The translations under genes were made by a program, and so were the position numbers. Shown piece by piece: positions 7,652 through 16,226 of a stretch of DNA of 64,000 bases (positions within the stretch are counted from its first letter, which is position 1; each line of letters begins with the position of its first letter). Below the pieces are notes generated by a model. It saw nothing but the letters and a program-made list of their open reading frames with translations, was not told the origin of the DNA and searched no databases. The DNA lies in assembly GCF_023973145.1 (NCBI RefSeq), contig NZ_CP099546.1, forward strand, positions 1,240,001-1,304,000, given 5' to 3'. This DNA is from Natronosalvus vescus. GTDB taxonomy: Archaea; Halobacteriota; Halobacteria; Halobacteriales; Natrialbaceae.

Positions 7652-8263
7652 TTACGACTGATCTGGCGCTCGGATCTCGAGGTCGCCGCGTTTGCCCCAA
7701 CTCGCGTGGATTGCACAGACGTATTCGGCCATCGCGGGACTCGCTTCGATGGTGAGCGACTGGGAGTCGCCCTCGACGTCCATTGGTTCGGTCGCGTAGT
7801 CGCCGACGACCGTTTCGTCGTCGTTCCAGACCTCGATATTGTGAGCGTGGCCGTCGGCGTTTCTCCACGTGAGCGTGTACTCCTCGCCCTCGGTGAGGAC
7901 GAGTGTGGGGTTTTCCTCGTCGGCTATCACCGCTGGTTCCACGCCGGTGAAGCCGGACGAGCGGGCATCGAAGACGAACTCGTCGACGCCCCACGAGTCG
8001 GTTTCGTCCTGCTCGTTCGATTCGTTGGTTCCACTGTCATCGGCCCCACTGTCGCTGTCGCTCGATTCCTCATCAGGCGTCTTATTTTCCTCTTCGTTCG
8101 CATCAGTGTCGTCTTCGGGGTTCGATTCCGTGTCGGTCTCGTTGCTGGTCGGATCCGCGTCCCGATCAGCGAGACACCCCGACACCAGCCCGACACCGGC
8201 GACAACCCCGAGCGCCGACAGGAGTCGTCGGCGCGAGACGTGGTCGAGATCTGTCCGAGTCAT
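7652..8263 (-). CDS. Blue-copper (halocyanin-like) Tat lipoprotein lacking axial Met
   Basis: A 203-residue exported protein. The signal has RRR at 11-13, a hydrophobic stretch and lipobox VSGC with Cys30, so it is a Tat-exported lipoprotein. A roughly 60-residue Asp/Glu/Ser/Asn linker leads to a cupredoxin domain (95-203). The plastocyanin-type ligands are visible: His139 or His141 in GHAHNIEVW, then Cys183 and His186 in YVCAIHASWGKRGDLEI. The methionine that normally follows the second His is missing; Lys and Arg stand there instead. It may be an electron carrier with altered potential or a non-redox copper binder. ATG 8263 is chosen because it directly precedes the signal peptide. Confidence 0.82.
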   Translation of the reverse strand: MTRTDLDHVSRRRLLSALGVVAGVGLVSGCLADRDADPTSNETDTESNPEDDTDANEEENKTPDEESSDSDSGADDSGTNESNEQDETDSWGVDEFVFDARSSGFTGVEPAVIADEENPTLVLTEGEEYTLTWRNADGHAHNIEVWNDDETVVGDYATEPMDVEGDSQSLTIEASPAMAEYVCAIHASWGKRGDLEIRAPDQS

Positions 8264-8416
8264 CGACCGACACCTCGAGGAACGGGTGAAAAAGTATGGG
8301 TTCCGTACTGTCCGTAACGAGTGATTGTCATCGATTTCGACGTGTCCGTTGTCACGCGGGGCGACCGCTCGTGGGGAATCGACAGGTTCCAATCACCCCA
8401 ACGAGAATCCTTCGAC

Positions 8417-8731
8417 ATGACCGAGGAACCTGTGAACGGATCTAACGACGTAACCGACACGGCTCGGAAAGCCGAAGCGAACGGCATCACCGCGACGTAC
8501 ACCGAAACCGATGCTGAACGCCTCCTCGAGTTCGAACGCGAGGGAATCACGGCCGCCATCGCTCAGAATCTCGACGGATACGCCATGCTCAAGGTTCGGA
8601 CGTCGGAAACGGGCGAGGAACTCGAGCGCTACTACGGATTCGACATGGCGCTCGACCACGTCGGCGAGCGACTCGGCGTCTCGCCACACGACCTGCCGGT
8701 TCCCGAAGCGGCCGCGGACATGGGAATGTGA
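8417..8731 (+). CDS. Conserved haloarchaeal hypothetical protein
   Basis: A 104-residue soluble acidic protein with no membrane segment or metal motif that I recognise. Visible features are a strongly alternating N-terminal half (ITATYTETDAERLLEFEREG), a central GYAMLKVRTSETGEELERYYG and a proline-containing end PHDLPVPEAAADMGM. It resembles small haloarchaea-only families of unknown function. ATG 8417 is preferred because the upstream frame overlaps the divergent lipoprotein promoter area and has non-conserved composition. No function is proposed. Confidence 0.7.
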   Translation: MTEEPVNGSNDVTDTARKAEANGITATYTETDAERLLEFEREGITAAIAQNLDGYAMLKVRTSETGEELERYYGFDMALDHVGERLGVSPHDLPVPEAAADMGM

Positions 8732-8819
8732 GCGCAACCACTCGAGGGAGGCTCGACCATCGCGGGGTCGTCCCGACGAGGCGAAATCTTCAGGGGGACG
8801 ACCCTCGAAGTAGCGGTCG

Positions 8820-9491
8820 ATGGCTGCGTACGATGCGGTGTGTTTCGATCTCGACAGTACGCTCTGTGAGCCCTGCCGGGAGCCTGACGAGCGTCTCGAG
8901 GCGACGTTCTCCCACGCCGGCGTCGATCCGTTCTGTACGCCCGCCGACCTTCGGATAGCCTCGACATGCGTCCCGACCGCCGAAACCGACCGCGAATTTT
9001 TCGAGTGTCTCTTCGAGGCGGCTGCTCGCCAGGCGGATATCGATCCCGCCGTTGCACCCGATCTGGCCAGGTCGCATCTCGAGTTTGCCGATCCCTCCGA
9101 CGTTCGGTTTCGACCTGGTGCCAAACGCGCCCTTCGTCGGGCGCGGGAGAACGGCCCGGTCGGCCTCATCACCAACGGCGGATGCGAGACACAGACGCAG
9201 AAACTCGAGGCGCTCGACCTCCTGGACGCGGTCGACGTGTCCGTGTTCACCGATCCACGGAATGGCGTCCCGCCGAAACCAGATCCGACCCCGTTCGAGC
9301 GGGCACTATCCGGCCTCGACACGACGGCGGATGCGGCGATCCACGTCGGCGATTCGCTCCACGCCGACATCGGTGGGGCGAACGCGATGGGGATGGACTC
9401 CGCCTGGATCGATCCGGGAATCGAAACGCCCGGGGATCACGAGCCGACCTACGAACTGGCCTCGCTCGAGGAGCTGGACGCGCTGTTGTGA
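8820..9491 (+). CDS. HAD-superfamily hydrolase
   Basis: A 223-residue HAD-IA phosphatase. Motif I FDLDST gives nucleophile Asp10 and acid Asp12; motif II is LITNGG; motif III Lys is in PPKPDP; motif IV HVGDSLHADIGGANAMGM binds magnesium. The helical cap (about residues 20-90) fits small phosphoester substrates such as phosphoglycolate or sugar phosphates. The substrate is not predictable from sequence. It follows the hypothetical gene at 8417 after 88 nt and may have its own promoter. Confidence 0.88.
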   Translation: MAAYDAVCFDLDSTLCEPCREPDERLEATFSHAGVDPFCTPADLRIASTCVPTAETDREFFECLFEAAARQADIDPAVAPDLARSHLEFADPSDVRFRPGAKRALRRARENGPVGLITNGGCETQTQKLEALDLLDAVDVSVFTDPRNGVPPKPDPTPFERALSGLDTTADAAIHVGDSLHADIGGANAMGMDSAWIDPGIETPGDHEPTYELASLEELDALL

Positions 9492-9521
9492 CGACGGCCC
9501 CTCGGCCGACGGCGTGGTTTT

Positions 9522-9776
9522 TCACGTGCGCACAGTACCAGCGTAGAGGACGATCACGAATAGCCCGAACAGTGCCGCACCAAGTAGCTGCCTGTCGAGG
9601 AGGATCGTTCCGGCGAACATGGCCACGAACACCGCTCCGCCCCAGCGTGCCGGCTGATCGACGTCGTTGGATCTGGCATCGAGTGCGACGGCACCGCCAA
9701 CGATGGCGTATGCGACGAGCACCACCAACGACGCCAGCCAGACAGTCGGTTCGGCCACGACCTGGAGTGGGTTCAT
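9522..9776 (-). CDS. Small membrane protein of unknown function
   Basis: An 84-residue protein with three hydrophobic segments (about 12-32, 45-60 and 63-82) separated by a short polar loop containing ARSNDVDQPARW. Halophile-like amino acid usage and its clean position between the HAD gene and the alpha/beta hydrolase support it as real. No family recognised; function unknown. It is co-directional with the hydrolase gene upstream of it, separated by about 65 nt. Confidence 0.6.
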   Translation of the reverse strand: MNPLQVVAEPTVWLASLVVLVAYAIVGGAVALDARSNDVDQPARWGGAVFVAMFAGTILLDRQLLGAALFGLFVIVLYAGTVRT

Positions 9777-9841
9777 CTCAGTCCTATCGTCCGTCTCTCT
9801 CGAAAATTGTATCGGTTCGCCGCTGAACCCGGCGCTTTCGG

Positions 9842-10774
9842 TCAGGAGTCGGCTCGTGGCAACTCCGCCTCGACGTACTCGAGGAACCGCTCGGGATGTT
9901 CGGCGTGGGGCAACTGCGTCGCGTAATCGACCACGACCAGATCCAGGTCGGCCGCGTCGGCGAGTTCGCGCCCGTCGCGCAACGGCACGAGTTTGGCGTC
10001 TCGCCCCCAGATCAGGGTGGTCGGTACCTCGAGCGCGGCCAGTTCCGTGGCGAGGTCGATATCGGGATCGAGTGTGCCGGCGACGAAGGAGGCGGGAGCG
10101 TACCGCCCACCGGGCTGATGAGCGCTCTTCCAGGCGTACTCGATCGCCTCTCGATCGATCCGGCTTGGATCGTAGTAGCCGTCGCGTTCGTAGAAGTACC
10201 GGATGGATGGCTTACTCGCGAGGATGTTGAACAGCGTCGTTCCCAGGATCGGCGTGCGAAGCACTGTTCGCATCCAGGGTCGACGCGCACCGGTGTCGGT
10301 GAGCGGGCAGATCAACACCAGTCGTTCCCACTCGCTGTCCCCGGCGGCCTCGACGGCGAACGCACCCGAGAGCGAGGAAGCGATTACGATCGGCTCGTCG
10401 GTCGTATCGCGGGTGATGTCCTGGAGGAACTCCGCGTACAGTCCCGGCGAGTAAACGAGCGGCGGCCGATCCGAGCGGCCGAACCCCGGGAGGTCGATGA
10501 CGGTTACCCGATACGATTCGGCGAGATCTTCGACGATGCGACTAAACTCGTGGCCGCTCGCGCCGGCGTGGATGCTGTGGACGAGCACTACGTCGGGAGC
10601 GTCGGGCTCGCCTGAGACGGTATAGGTGACATCCATCCCGCGCCAGCGATACGTTCGTTCGACGCCTGCAAACGGATTGTCGAGCGACCCAGCACGGGTT
10701 CTGAGTGCCCGGTTGCCGAGTACGACGCCACCGATCACGCCGACTGTCGCTCCGAGGAGGGTTCGCAATTTCAT
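9842..10774 (-). CDS. Alpha/beta hydrolase
   Basis: A 310-residue alpha/beta-fold hydrolase with an N-terminal hydrophobic segment (residues 5-22) that may anchor it in the membrane. The order of motifs is VVLVHSIHAGASGHEFSRI (oxyanion region), VIDLPGFGRSDRP, the nucleophile elbow IASSLSGAFA with Ser134, TTLIWGRDAKLVP (acid) and QLPHAEHPERF (catalytic His). The elbow reads A-S-S-L-S rather than G-x-S-x-G, a shift seen in some esterase relatives. ATG 10774 is used because the upstream frame is low-quality. Substrate unknown. Confidence 0.83.
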   Translation of the reverse strand: MKLRTLLGATVGVIGGVVLGNRALRTRAGSLDNPFAGVERTYRWRGMDVTYTVSGEPDAPDVVLVHSIHAGASGHEFSRIVEDLAESYRVTVIDLPGFGRSDRPPLVYSPGLYAEFLQDITRDTTDEPIVIASSLSGAFAVEAAGDSEWERLVLICPLTDTGARRPWMRTVLRTPILGTTLFNILASKPSIRYFYERDGYYDPSRIDREAIEYAWKSAHQPGGRYAPASFVAGTLDPDIDLATELAALEVPTTLIWGRDAKLVPLRDGRELADAADLDLVVVDYATQLPHAEHPERFLEYVEAELPRADS

Positions 10775-10987
10775 AGGCGTCCATACGACAGGCGAACCCT
10801 TAGCGGTGCGGCTTGTTTTCACGGTCGACCGTCATGGGACGCGATAGAACCGATACCCGTTGATGTCCTCACCTGAGCCGGTCTCGTAGCCGACGCGGAT
10901 CTGCGAGGAAGGGATTCACACGGCAAAAAACTGAGTCGCACAGTGGGGCATCCATCTGAGGTACCCATCTGGTGGTTTGCTCGAGCG

Positions 10988-11563
10988 TTACAACTCGAGG
11001 GGGAGGAGGACGCTGTCGATGACGTGGATGATCCCGTTGCTCGCGGAGATGTCGGCATCGACGATAGTGGCGGTGTTCCCGACCGCGGTGATCGCCCCCT
11101 CCGCGTTCACCGTGAAACGTGCTCCGTCCAGCAAGGTCTCGATGCGTCGCTCACCACGTGGTGGCACGACGCTGTTCGATGCGCGCCGACCGGTGGTGAC
11201 GTGGTAGGAGACGACCGCCTCGACGGTTCCCGCTCCGAGGGCCTCGTCTATGTCTGCAAACGACTCCAGCTCAATCGCTTCGAGCAACGCCGTGAAGGCG
11301 TCGTCAGTTGGGGCGAACACGGTGTACTGCTCGTCGTTCAGCAAGCCAGCAACCAGTTCGCTGTCCGGGTTGGTTTCCGCGATGTAGTCGACGGCTGCAA
11401 GGAGGAGATCGAACCCAGCAGCGTCGGCGATCTCGGCTATTGTCTCCTCCCCGGGTGCCACGCCCTTCCCCGGGCCGTTGGCGGCGCCGACACCGGTGCC
11501 GAAGACGGTCGCCACACCGGCGATACCAATTCCTTTGAGTACTATTCGTCTGTTCAGAGTCAT
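10988..11563 (-). CDS. Exported fasciclin-domain protein
   Basis: A 191-residue secreted protein. The N-terminus MTLNRRIVLKGIGIAG is a twin-arginine-like signal without a lipobox. Residues about 40-190 form one FAS1 domain: the H1-type motif YTVFAPTDDAFTALL, a YH motif in VVSYHVTTGR, and the closing ASNGIIHVIDSVLLP. FAS1 domains mediate cell-surface adhesion or matrix contacts. It stands alone between an alpha/beta hydrolase and meaB. Confidence 0.9.
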   Translation of the reverse strand: MTLNRRIVLKGIGIAGVATVFGTGVGAANGPGKGVAPGEETIAEIADAAGFDLLLAAVDYIAETNPDSELVAGLLNDEQYTVFAPTDDAFTALLEAIELESFADIDEALGAGTVEAVVSYHVTTGRRASNSVVPPRGERRIETLLDGARFTVNAEGAITAVGNTATIVDADISASNGIIHVIDSVLLPLEL

Positions 11564-11694
11564 GTTACCACGTACTACAGGAGGCCTCGCGAGGGAATCG
11601 CCTGGTCTCCTAACCAGTAAGGGGAGTTCTTCGACTGGCGGTCGGAAAAGCGAGCCACGGGCGTCGATCGATCCTCAACCTTGGCACGAACCGG

Positions 11695-12780
11695 TTACCG
11701 CGAGTTCGACGCCGCCTCGAGGTGCTCGAACTCGAGTTCCTCGAGGCAGGTTTCGATCGGGTCGAGGGCGTCGTCGGCAATGGTGTAGGGATCGGTTTCT
11801 CCACGGCGAACGGCTTCAGCGAGCGCGTCGACCCCGCCGGCACGCTCGAGTTCGCCCTGCAAGAGGGTGTGAACGTCTTCCCTGAGGAGCGTCCTGATCT
11901 CCTCGGCGTAGCGCATCCGCGTTCGGTCGGCGAGCGTGCCGGAGTCCTCGAGGTACTGGCGGTGTCCGCCGAGTTCGTCGATGAGGGATCCGACGCCCTC
12001 GCCTTTGGTCGCGACGGTTTCGACGACCGGTGGCCGCCACGCCGACTCGGTTTTGTCGGTGTCTATGTCGTCATCATCGGCTATCGCGCCAGCCCCGTGG
12101 TGGCCGGCACCGGCGCTCGCGAACCCGCTTCCCTCGCCGAGGTCGATCATCTCGAGGAGTTCCTGCACCGTCCGGTCGGCACCCGAGCGATCGGCCTTGT
12201 TAACGACGAAGACGTCGGCGATCTCGAGGATTCCTGCTTTGAGCGTCTGGACGGAGTCGCCCGACCCGGGCGGGACGAGAACGGCGACCGTGTCGGCGGT
12301 TCGAACGATGTCGATCTCGTTCTGGCCTGCTCCGACGGTCTCGATGATGATCTTGTCCTTGCCGAACGCGTCCATGGCCTTGACGGCGTCTGCGGTCGCC
12401 GTCGAGAGCCCGCCGAGGGTGCCACGGGCGCTCATCGATCGAACGAATACGTCCATGTCGCCGACGGTGGATGCCATTCGGATACGATCCCCGAGGACGG
12501 CCCCGCCGGTAAAGGGCGAGGAGGGGTCGATGGCGATGATGCCGACAGTTTCACCGCGCTCGCGGTAGGTCTCAGCGAGTTTATCGACGAGCGTCGACTT
12601 GCCGGCACCCGGACTGCCGGTGATGCCGATGACCGATGCGTTCCCCGTGTGGGCGTACAGCTCGGAGACGAGGTCGCGATAACCTGGCGCGCGGTTCTCG
12701 ATCTTCGAGATGACGCGAGCGAGCGCTCGGTGTTCGCCGGCGAGGAGCGACTCGAGGAGTGCATCGTGTTCCGCACTCAT
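11695..12780 (-). CDS. meaB: Methylmalonyl-CoA mutase-associated GTPase MeaB
   Basis: A G3E-type P-loop GTPase (ArgK/MeaB) that gates adenosylcobalamin delivery to and protection of methylmalonyl-CoA mutase. The 361-residue protein has Walker A GSPGAGKS at 55-62, DPSSPFTGGAVLGDRIRM, ETVGAGQNE (switch) and NKAD (G4). A short Gly/His/Asp-rich insertion lies near residues 215-240 (SAGAGHHGAGA then acidic residues), probably a halophilic loop. It overlaps the upstream B12-binding gene by 4 nt (ATGA), so the two are translationally coupled and act in one complex. Confidence 0.95.
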   Translation of the reverse strand: MSAEHDALLESLLAGEHRALARVISKIENRAPGYRDLVSELYAHTGNASVIGITGSPGAGKSTLVDKLAETYRERGETVGIIAIDPSSPFTGGAVLGDRIRMASTVGDMDVFVRSMSARGTLGGLSTATADAVKAMDAFGKDKIIIETVGAGQNEIDIVRTADTVAVLVPPGSGDSVQTLKAGILEIADVFVVNKADRSGADRTVQELLEMIDLGEGSGFASAGAGHHGAGAIADDDDIDTDKTESAWRPPVVETVATKGEGVGSLIDELGGHRQYLEDSGTLADRTRMRYAEEIRTLLREDVHTLLQGELERAGGVDALAEAVRRGETDPYTIADDALDPIETCLEELEFEHLEAASNSR

Positions 12781-13190
12781 CGGTCAGGAGCGTTCTCACG
12801 GACGAACTCGATCGTCTCCTCGATAGACGTCCCCGGGCCGAAGACTGCGGCCACGCCCTCGTCCTTGAGGACGGCTTTGTCCTCGTCCGGAATGACGCCG
12901 CCGACGAGCACCAGCGTATCGTCTTTAGCATCGTACTCCTCGAGGCCGTCCATGATCTTCGGGACGAGCGTCTTGTGAGCGCCGGAGAGAATCGAGATGC
13001 CCAGTACGTCCACGTCCTCCTGTACCGCCGCCTGGACGATCTCTTCGGGGGCTTTGTGCAGTCCCGAGTAGATCACTTCGAATCCTGCGTCGCGGAACGC
13101 TCGTGCGATCACGTGTGCGCCGCGGTCGTGACCGTCGAGGCCGACCTTCGCGACGAGACACCTGATCGACTGCCCTTGCTGTTGGCTCAT
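12777..13190 (-). CDS. Methylmalonyl-CoA mutase B12-binding subunit
   Basis: A stand-alone 137-residue cobalamin-binding domain, the C-terminal part of methylmalonyl-CoA mutase encoded separately, as is normal in archaea. The base-off B12 motif D-x-H-x-x-G is seen as LDGHDRG (Asp19, His21, Gly24), followed by GISILSGAH and LVGGVIPDEDK. The catalytic large subunit is not in this window. It converts (R)-methylmalonyl-CoA and succinyl-CoA, linking propionate/odd-chain or methylaspartate metabolism to the TCA cycle. The 3' end overlaps meaB. Confidence 0.94.
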   Translation of the reverse strand: MSQQQGQSIRCLVAKVGLDGHDRGAHVIARAFRDAGFEVIYSGLHKAPEEIVQAAVQEDVDVLGISILSGAHKTLVPKIMDGLEEYDAKDDTLVLVGGVIPDEDKAVLKDEGVAAVFGPGTSIEETIEFVRENAPDR

Positions 13191-13317
13191 GGCTCACTCT
13201 TTCCCGCCGGAGCGTTTGACTCTAACGGAAATTGGTGATCGTCTTCGAACTGTAGTCGGCGTCCACCGGCAGTTTGAATCGATGCGTCCAAACCCCTGGG
13301 TAGCGAGCGGGCTACCA

Positions 13318-13752
13318 ATGAGCGAGCCCACGACGGCGTTTCCCACACCCGACGACGCCTTCTCGGTCGACGTACAGGTGCGCTACCAGGATCTCGACAC
13401 CCTCGAGCACGTCAATAACGCCGTCTACGTCACCTACTTCGAACACGCACGAACGACCTATCTCGAAACGGTCGCCGATCTCGACCTCGAGACGTACTCG
13501 TTCGTCGTCGCCGACCTGCAGGTGACGTTCGAACGCCCCATCACCATGGGAGAATCAGTGGTTGCTGCCGTCGAAACCACGGGACTGGGCGACTCGAGCT
13601 GGACGATGACGTACGCCGTCTACGCGGACGGCGAACGGGCGGCAACGGGAGAGACGACGCTCGTGAACCTCGACCCGGAAACGAATCGGTCGGCACCAGT
13701 TCCCAGTACGATACGCCACCGAATTGCAGAGTACGAGGGGCTCGAGGCGTAA
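13318..13752 (+). CDS. Acyl-CoA thioesterase (4HBT hot-dog family)
   Basis: A 144-residue hot-dog-fold protein. VQVRYQDLDTLEHVNNAVYV with the following YFEHARTTYL is the 4-hydroxybenzoyl-CoA thioesterase family signature, with the catalytic Asp in RYQDLD. Proteins of this kind hydrolyse medium to long acyl-CoA. The start at ATG 13318 is set by homology; the earlier frame overlaps the divergent promoter of the B12-binding gene. Chain-length preference cannot be read from the sequence. Confidence 0.88.
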   Translation: MSEPTTAFPTPDDAFSVDVQVRYQDLDTLEHVNNAVYVTYFEHARTTYLETVADLDLETYSFVVADLQVTFERPITMGESVVAAVETTGLGDSSWTMTYAVYADGERAATGETTLVNLDPETNRSAPVPSTIRHRIAEYEGLEA

Positions 13753-13808
13753 CGTTCGGCCGCGGCGTCTCACCGCTCTCGAGCGGATCCGAGCAGCGAC
13801 CACTATCC

Positions 13809-14489
13809 TCAGTCGATCCGTCCGCCGGTCAAGCGAACGACGCCGCCGACCGAGGTCTCGTGAGCGACCGCGCTCGAGCGGTCGCGAAGGCGATCGTGCG
13901 CCGTTCGAATCCGCCGATCGAGTCGAGCGGTGAGGTCGTCGTCGTACCGGAGCGTCGTCGTCGGCGGTGTCGACAGGACGACGACGGCTCGAAAGAGGAC
14001 GTTTACCGGCGGCCCGTACCACGCGTCGCTGCGCGCGGCGTTCACGAGGACGAGGTGACCGCCGGGTGCGAGCAGGTCACACCAGTCGTCGACCGCCCCC
14101 GCCGGATCGTCGAGCATCCCAACGACGAACGTGGCGAGGATAGCGTCGATCGGGCCGTCTATCGGCGTCGTCGTCGCATCGCCGCGGACGACGTGGACGT
14201 TCTCGTGGCCTTCGGTCAACCGGTGCGCCCGTTCGAGGACTGGTGCCGTGAAGTCGATCCCGATGACGGATCCCTCCGGGCCGACCTGTTCGCGTAGAAA
14301 CGGCAAGTTCGCGCCCGTTCCACAGCCCATTTCGACGACGGTGTCGCCGGGCTCGAGCCGGCAGGCCATCGCGGCCCGCCGTCGGAGGCTGACGATGCCG
14401 GGGGTGCGTCTGGCGAGCAGGTCGTACAGGCTTGCCCAGCGCCCGTAGAACGACTGGGCGTCCTCGTCGGCGGTCATCGTCTTCGTCAT
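13809..14489 (-). CDS. Class I SAM-dependent methyltransferase
   Basis: A 226-residue Rossmann-fold methyltransferase. Motif I VVEMGCGTGANLPFL (residues 51-65) binds S-adenosylmethionine, followed by GSVIGIDFTAPVLERA (acidic ribose contact) and LLAPGGHLVLVNA (motif III region). The overall pattern is UbiE/Methyltransf_11-like. ATG 14489 lies 10 nt after the stop of the ThiR-like gene, so they form a transcription unit. Acceptor substrate unknown. Confidence 0.85.
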   Translation of the reverse strand: MTKTMTADEDAQSFYGRWASLYDLLARRTPGIVSLRRRAAMACRLEPGDTVVEMGCGTGANLPFLREQVGPEGSVIGIDFTAPVLERAHRLTEGHENVHVVRGDATTTPIDGPIDAILATFVVGMLDDPAGAVDDWCDLLAPGGHLVLVNAARSDAWYGPPVNVLFRAVVVLSTPPTTTLRYDDDLTARLDRRIRTAHDRLRDRSSAVAHETSVGGVVRLTGGRID

Positions 14490-14499
14490 TGTAATCGTC

Positions 14500-15399
14500 T
14501 CAGAGCAACTCCCGAATCGAGTGCGCGACGGTCTCCGCGTCAGACCCGAGGACGTACGTGATGGGTTCGATCCCCTCACCGCCGGTCTGATAGAGGACGG
14601 TCGCCTCCGGCGTGGCTTCGATCGCCGCCCCGACGCTGGCTTCGATGTCGCCCGTTTCGTCGAACTCCGCGAGTTCGTGGCCACGCTCGGACAACTCGGC
14701 GAGCAGCGTTGGGTCGTAGGTGATGTTCACGGCCGCAGAGACCTCGCTCCCGTGGCGTCTCGCCGCGAGCAGGACGGTCGCGACGTGTTCGGAGACGCCG
14801 AACTCGGGTTCACCCGGCACCGTCGCTCGTCCCTTGACGTCGAATATCCGGCCGGGGACGCCCGCGACGTCGTCGACGTCTGCGGCGTCGGGCACGCAGG
14901 CGACGAGGTTCGAGCCGACAGCGGGGATCAGCCGGGCGAAGCCGCTCGCGTTCTCGAGAATGCGCAGTCCCCGCCGAAGCGACGAGCGCACGCGTTCGCT
15001 CGAGCGCAGGGCGCTCTCGGGGTCGTGGACACGAAAGCTCGCGTCGTACTCGGACAGTTCCGGGACGGCTTCTTCGTGGAGCGTCGCCAGCAGATCGCCC
15101 GGGCTTTCGAGGTCGCGCACGAGCACTTCGATCTCGACTAAGGCCTGGACGGGAGTCATGTCCCCCGCGGCGAGGCCATCGGTGAGCCGTTCGACCAGCG
15201 CCTGGACGCGGTCGTCAGCGGCGATCCGGTCGTTCGTCGCGACGTCGCCGTGGGCGTACTTCGAGACCGCGCTCTGGCTGATCCCGAGCACCTGGGCAAC
15301 GTCGCTCTGGGTCAGCCCCCGCTCGCGGAGTTCACCGGCGAGCAGTGAGCGGATCGTCGGCAGAAACTCCTCGACCACGAGTTCTTCGACGAATTTCAT
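14500..15399 (-). CDS. ThiR-like transcriptional regulator (HTH-ThiN)
   Basis: A 299-residue two-domain protein. Residues about 15-55 form an XRE-type helix-turn-helix (LRERGLTQSDVAQVLGISQS then AVSKYAHGD). The C-terminal half is a ThiN domain: LIPAVGSNLVACVPDAADVD, GVPGRIFDVKG, EFGVSEHVATVLL and AAVNITYD. ThiN makes thiamine phosphate when fused to ThiD, but fused to an HTH it is the archaeal thiamine-responsive repressor ThiR, sensing a thiamine phosphate. No thiamine biosynthesis gene lies nearby, so targets would be distant. A TATA-like element lies about 28 nt before the start. Confidence 0.88.
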   Translation of the reverse strand: MKFVEELVVEEFLPTIRSLLAGELRERGLTQSDVAQVLGISQSAVSKYAHGDVATNDRIAADDRVQALVERLTDGLAAGDMTPVQALVEIEVLVRDLESPGDLLATLHEEAVPELSEYDASFRVHDPESALRSSERVRSSLRRGLRILENASGFARLIPAVGSNLVACVPDAADVDDVAGVPGRIFDVKGRATVPGEPEFGVSEHVATVLLAARRHGSEVSAAVNITYDPTLLAELSERGHELAEFDETGDIEASVGAAIEATPEATVLYQTGGEGIEPITYVLGSDAETVAHSIRELL

Positions 15400-15527
15400 C
15401 TACCTGCCACTAGGAAGGCCGTTGAAATAACTGTAGGGATCGGTTCGAGGGGTTCAGCGGATCGTGGATCGACTAATCGAATCCCCACTCGACAGTGGCC
15501 ACGCTCGAGTGCGGAACTGTTCTCCGT

Positions 15528-16133
15528 TCACTCCCCGCCGCGCTCGAGTTGGTCGCCGCCGAACTCGTCGTCGCGTTGGATGCGGGAGGCCTGCGGCCCG
15601 TCCTGATCCTGGTACTTCGAGCCGCGCTCGCTCCCGTAGGGTCGCTCCGCTGGCGTCTTCAACTCGGTGAACGTGAGCTGTGAAATGCGCATTCCGGGAG
15701 TGAGCGCGACCGGTGCCGTCCCGAGGTTCGACAGCTCGAGGGTGATCTGACCGCGATAGCCTGGATCGCACAGGCCCGCCGTGGCGTGGACGACGACCGC
15801 GAGTCGACCGAGCGAGGAGCGGCCCTCCACGTGGGCGATCAGATCGGCTGGAATCTCGACGCGCTCGTGGGTCGTCCCCAGGACGAAGTCGCCGGGGTGG
15901 AGGATGAAGTCCTGTTCCTCCTCGACGACCGTCTCGGTGACGTACTCGTCGACTTCGTGTTCTTCGTTCGGGTGGATACAGGGGATGTTCGTCCGCTGGA
16001 ACTCGAGGAAGCGGTTGCCAAGACGGAGGTCGACGCTCGCGGGCTGAATCTGCAGGTCGTAGTCGTCGATCGGATCGACGACGAGGTCGCCCGCCTCGAG
16101 TCGGTCGAGAATGTCCGCGTCGGAGAGGATCAT
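15528..16133 (-). CDS. dcd: dCTP deaminase
   Basis: Deaminates dCTP to dUTP, feeding dTMP synthesis. The 201-residue protein matches the Dcd trimer family: an N-terminal [33 protein letters not shown], and the active-site loop [20 protein letters not shown] with the catalytic Glu later in [10 protein letters not shown]. Length is normal, with an acidic, Gln-rich tail. No dUTPase domain fusion is visible. The start has a TATA-like sequence about 28 nt upstream. Confidence 0.95.
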   Translation of the reverse strand: MILSDADILDRLEAGDLVVDPIDDYDLQIQPASVDLRLGNRFLEFQRTNIPCIHPNEEHEVDEYVTETVVEEEQDFILHPGDFVLGTTHERVEIPADLIAHVEGRSSLGRLAVVVHATAGLCDPGYRGQITLELSNLGTAPVALTPGMRISQLTFTELKTPAERPYGSERGSKYQDQDGPQASRIQRDDEFGGDQLERGGE

Positions 16134-16226
16134 GTACGGTGACTCGAGCGGGGGTGCGTAAATAGTTGCGATCCGTGCTGGTCGGCTGGCGTCAGCGATT
16201 TCGCCTCGTCACGTGTCACAACGGGT

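Noticed and set aside
13880-13940. Possible tRNA T-loop (GTTCGAATCC) on the plus strand
   Set aside because: It is inside the methyltransferase coding sequence and no cloverleaf can be drawn around it.
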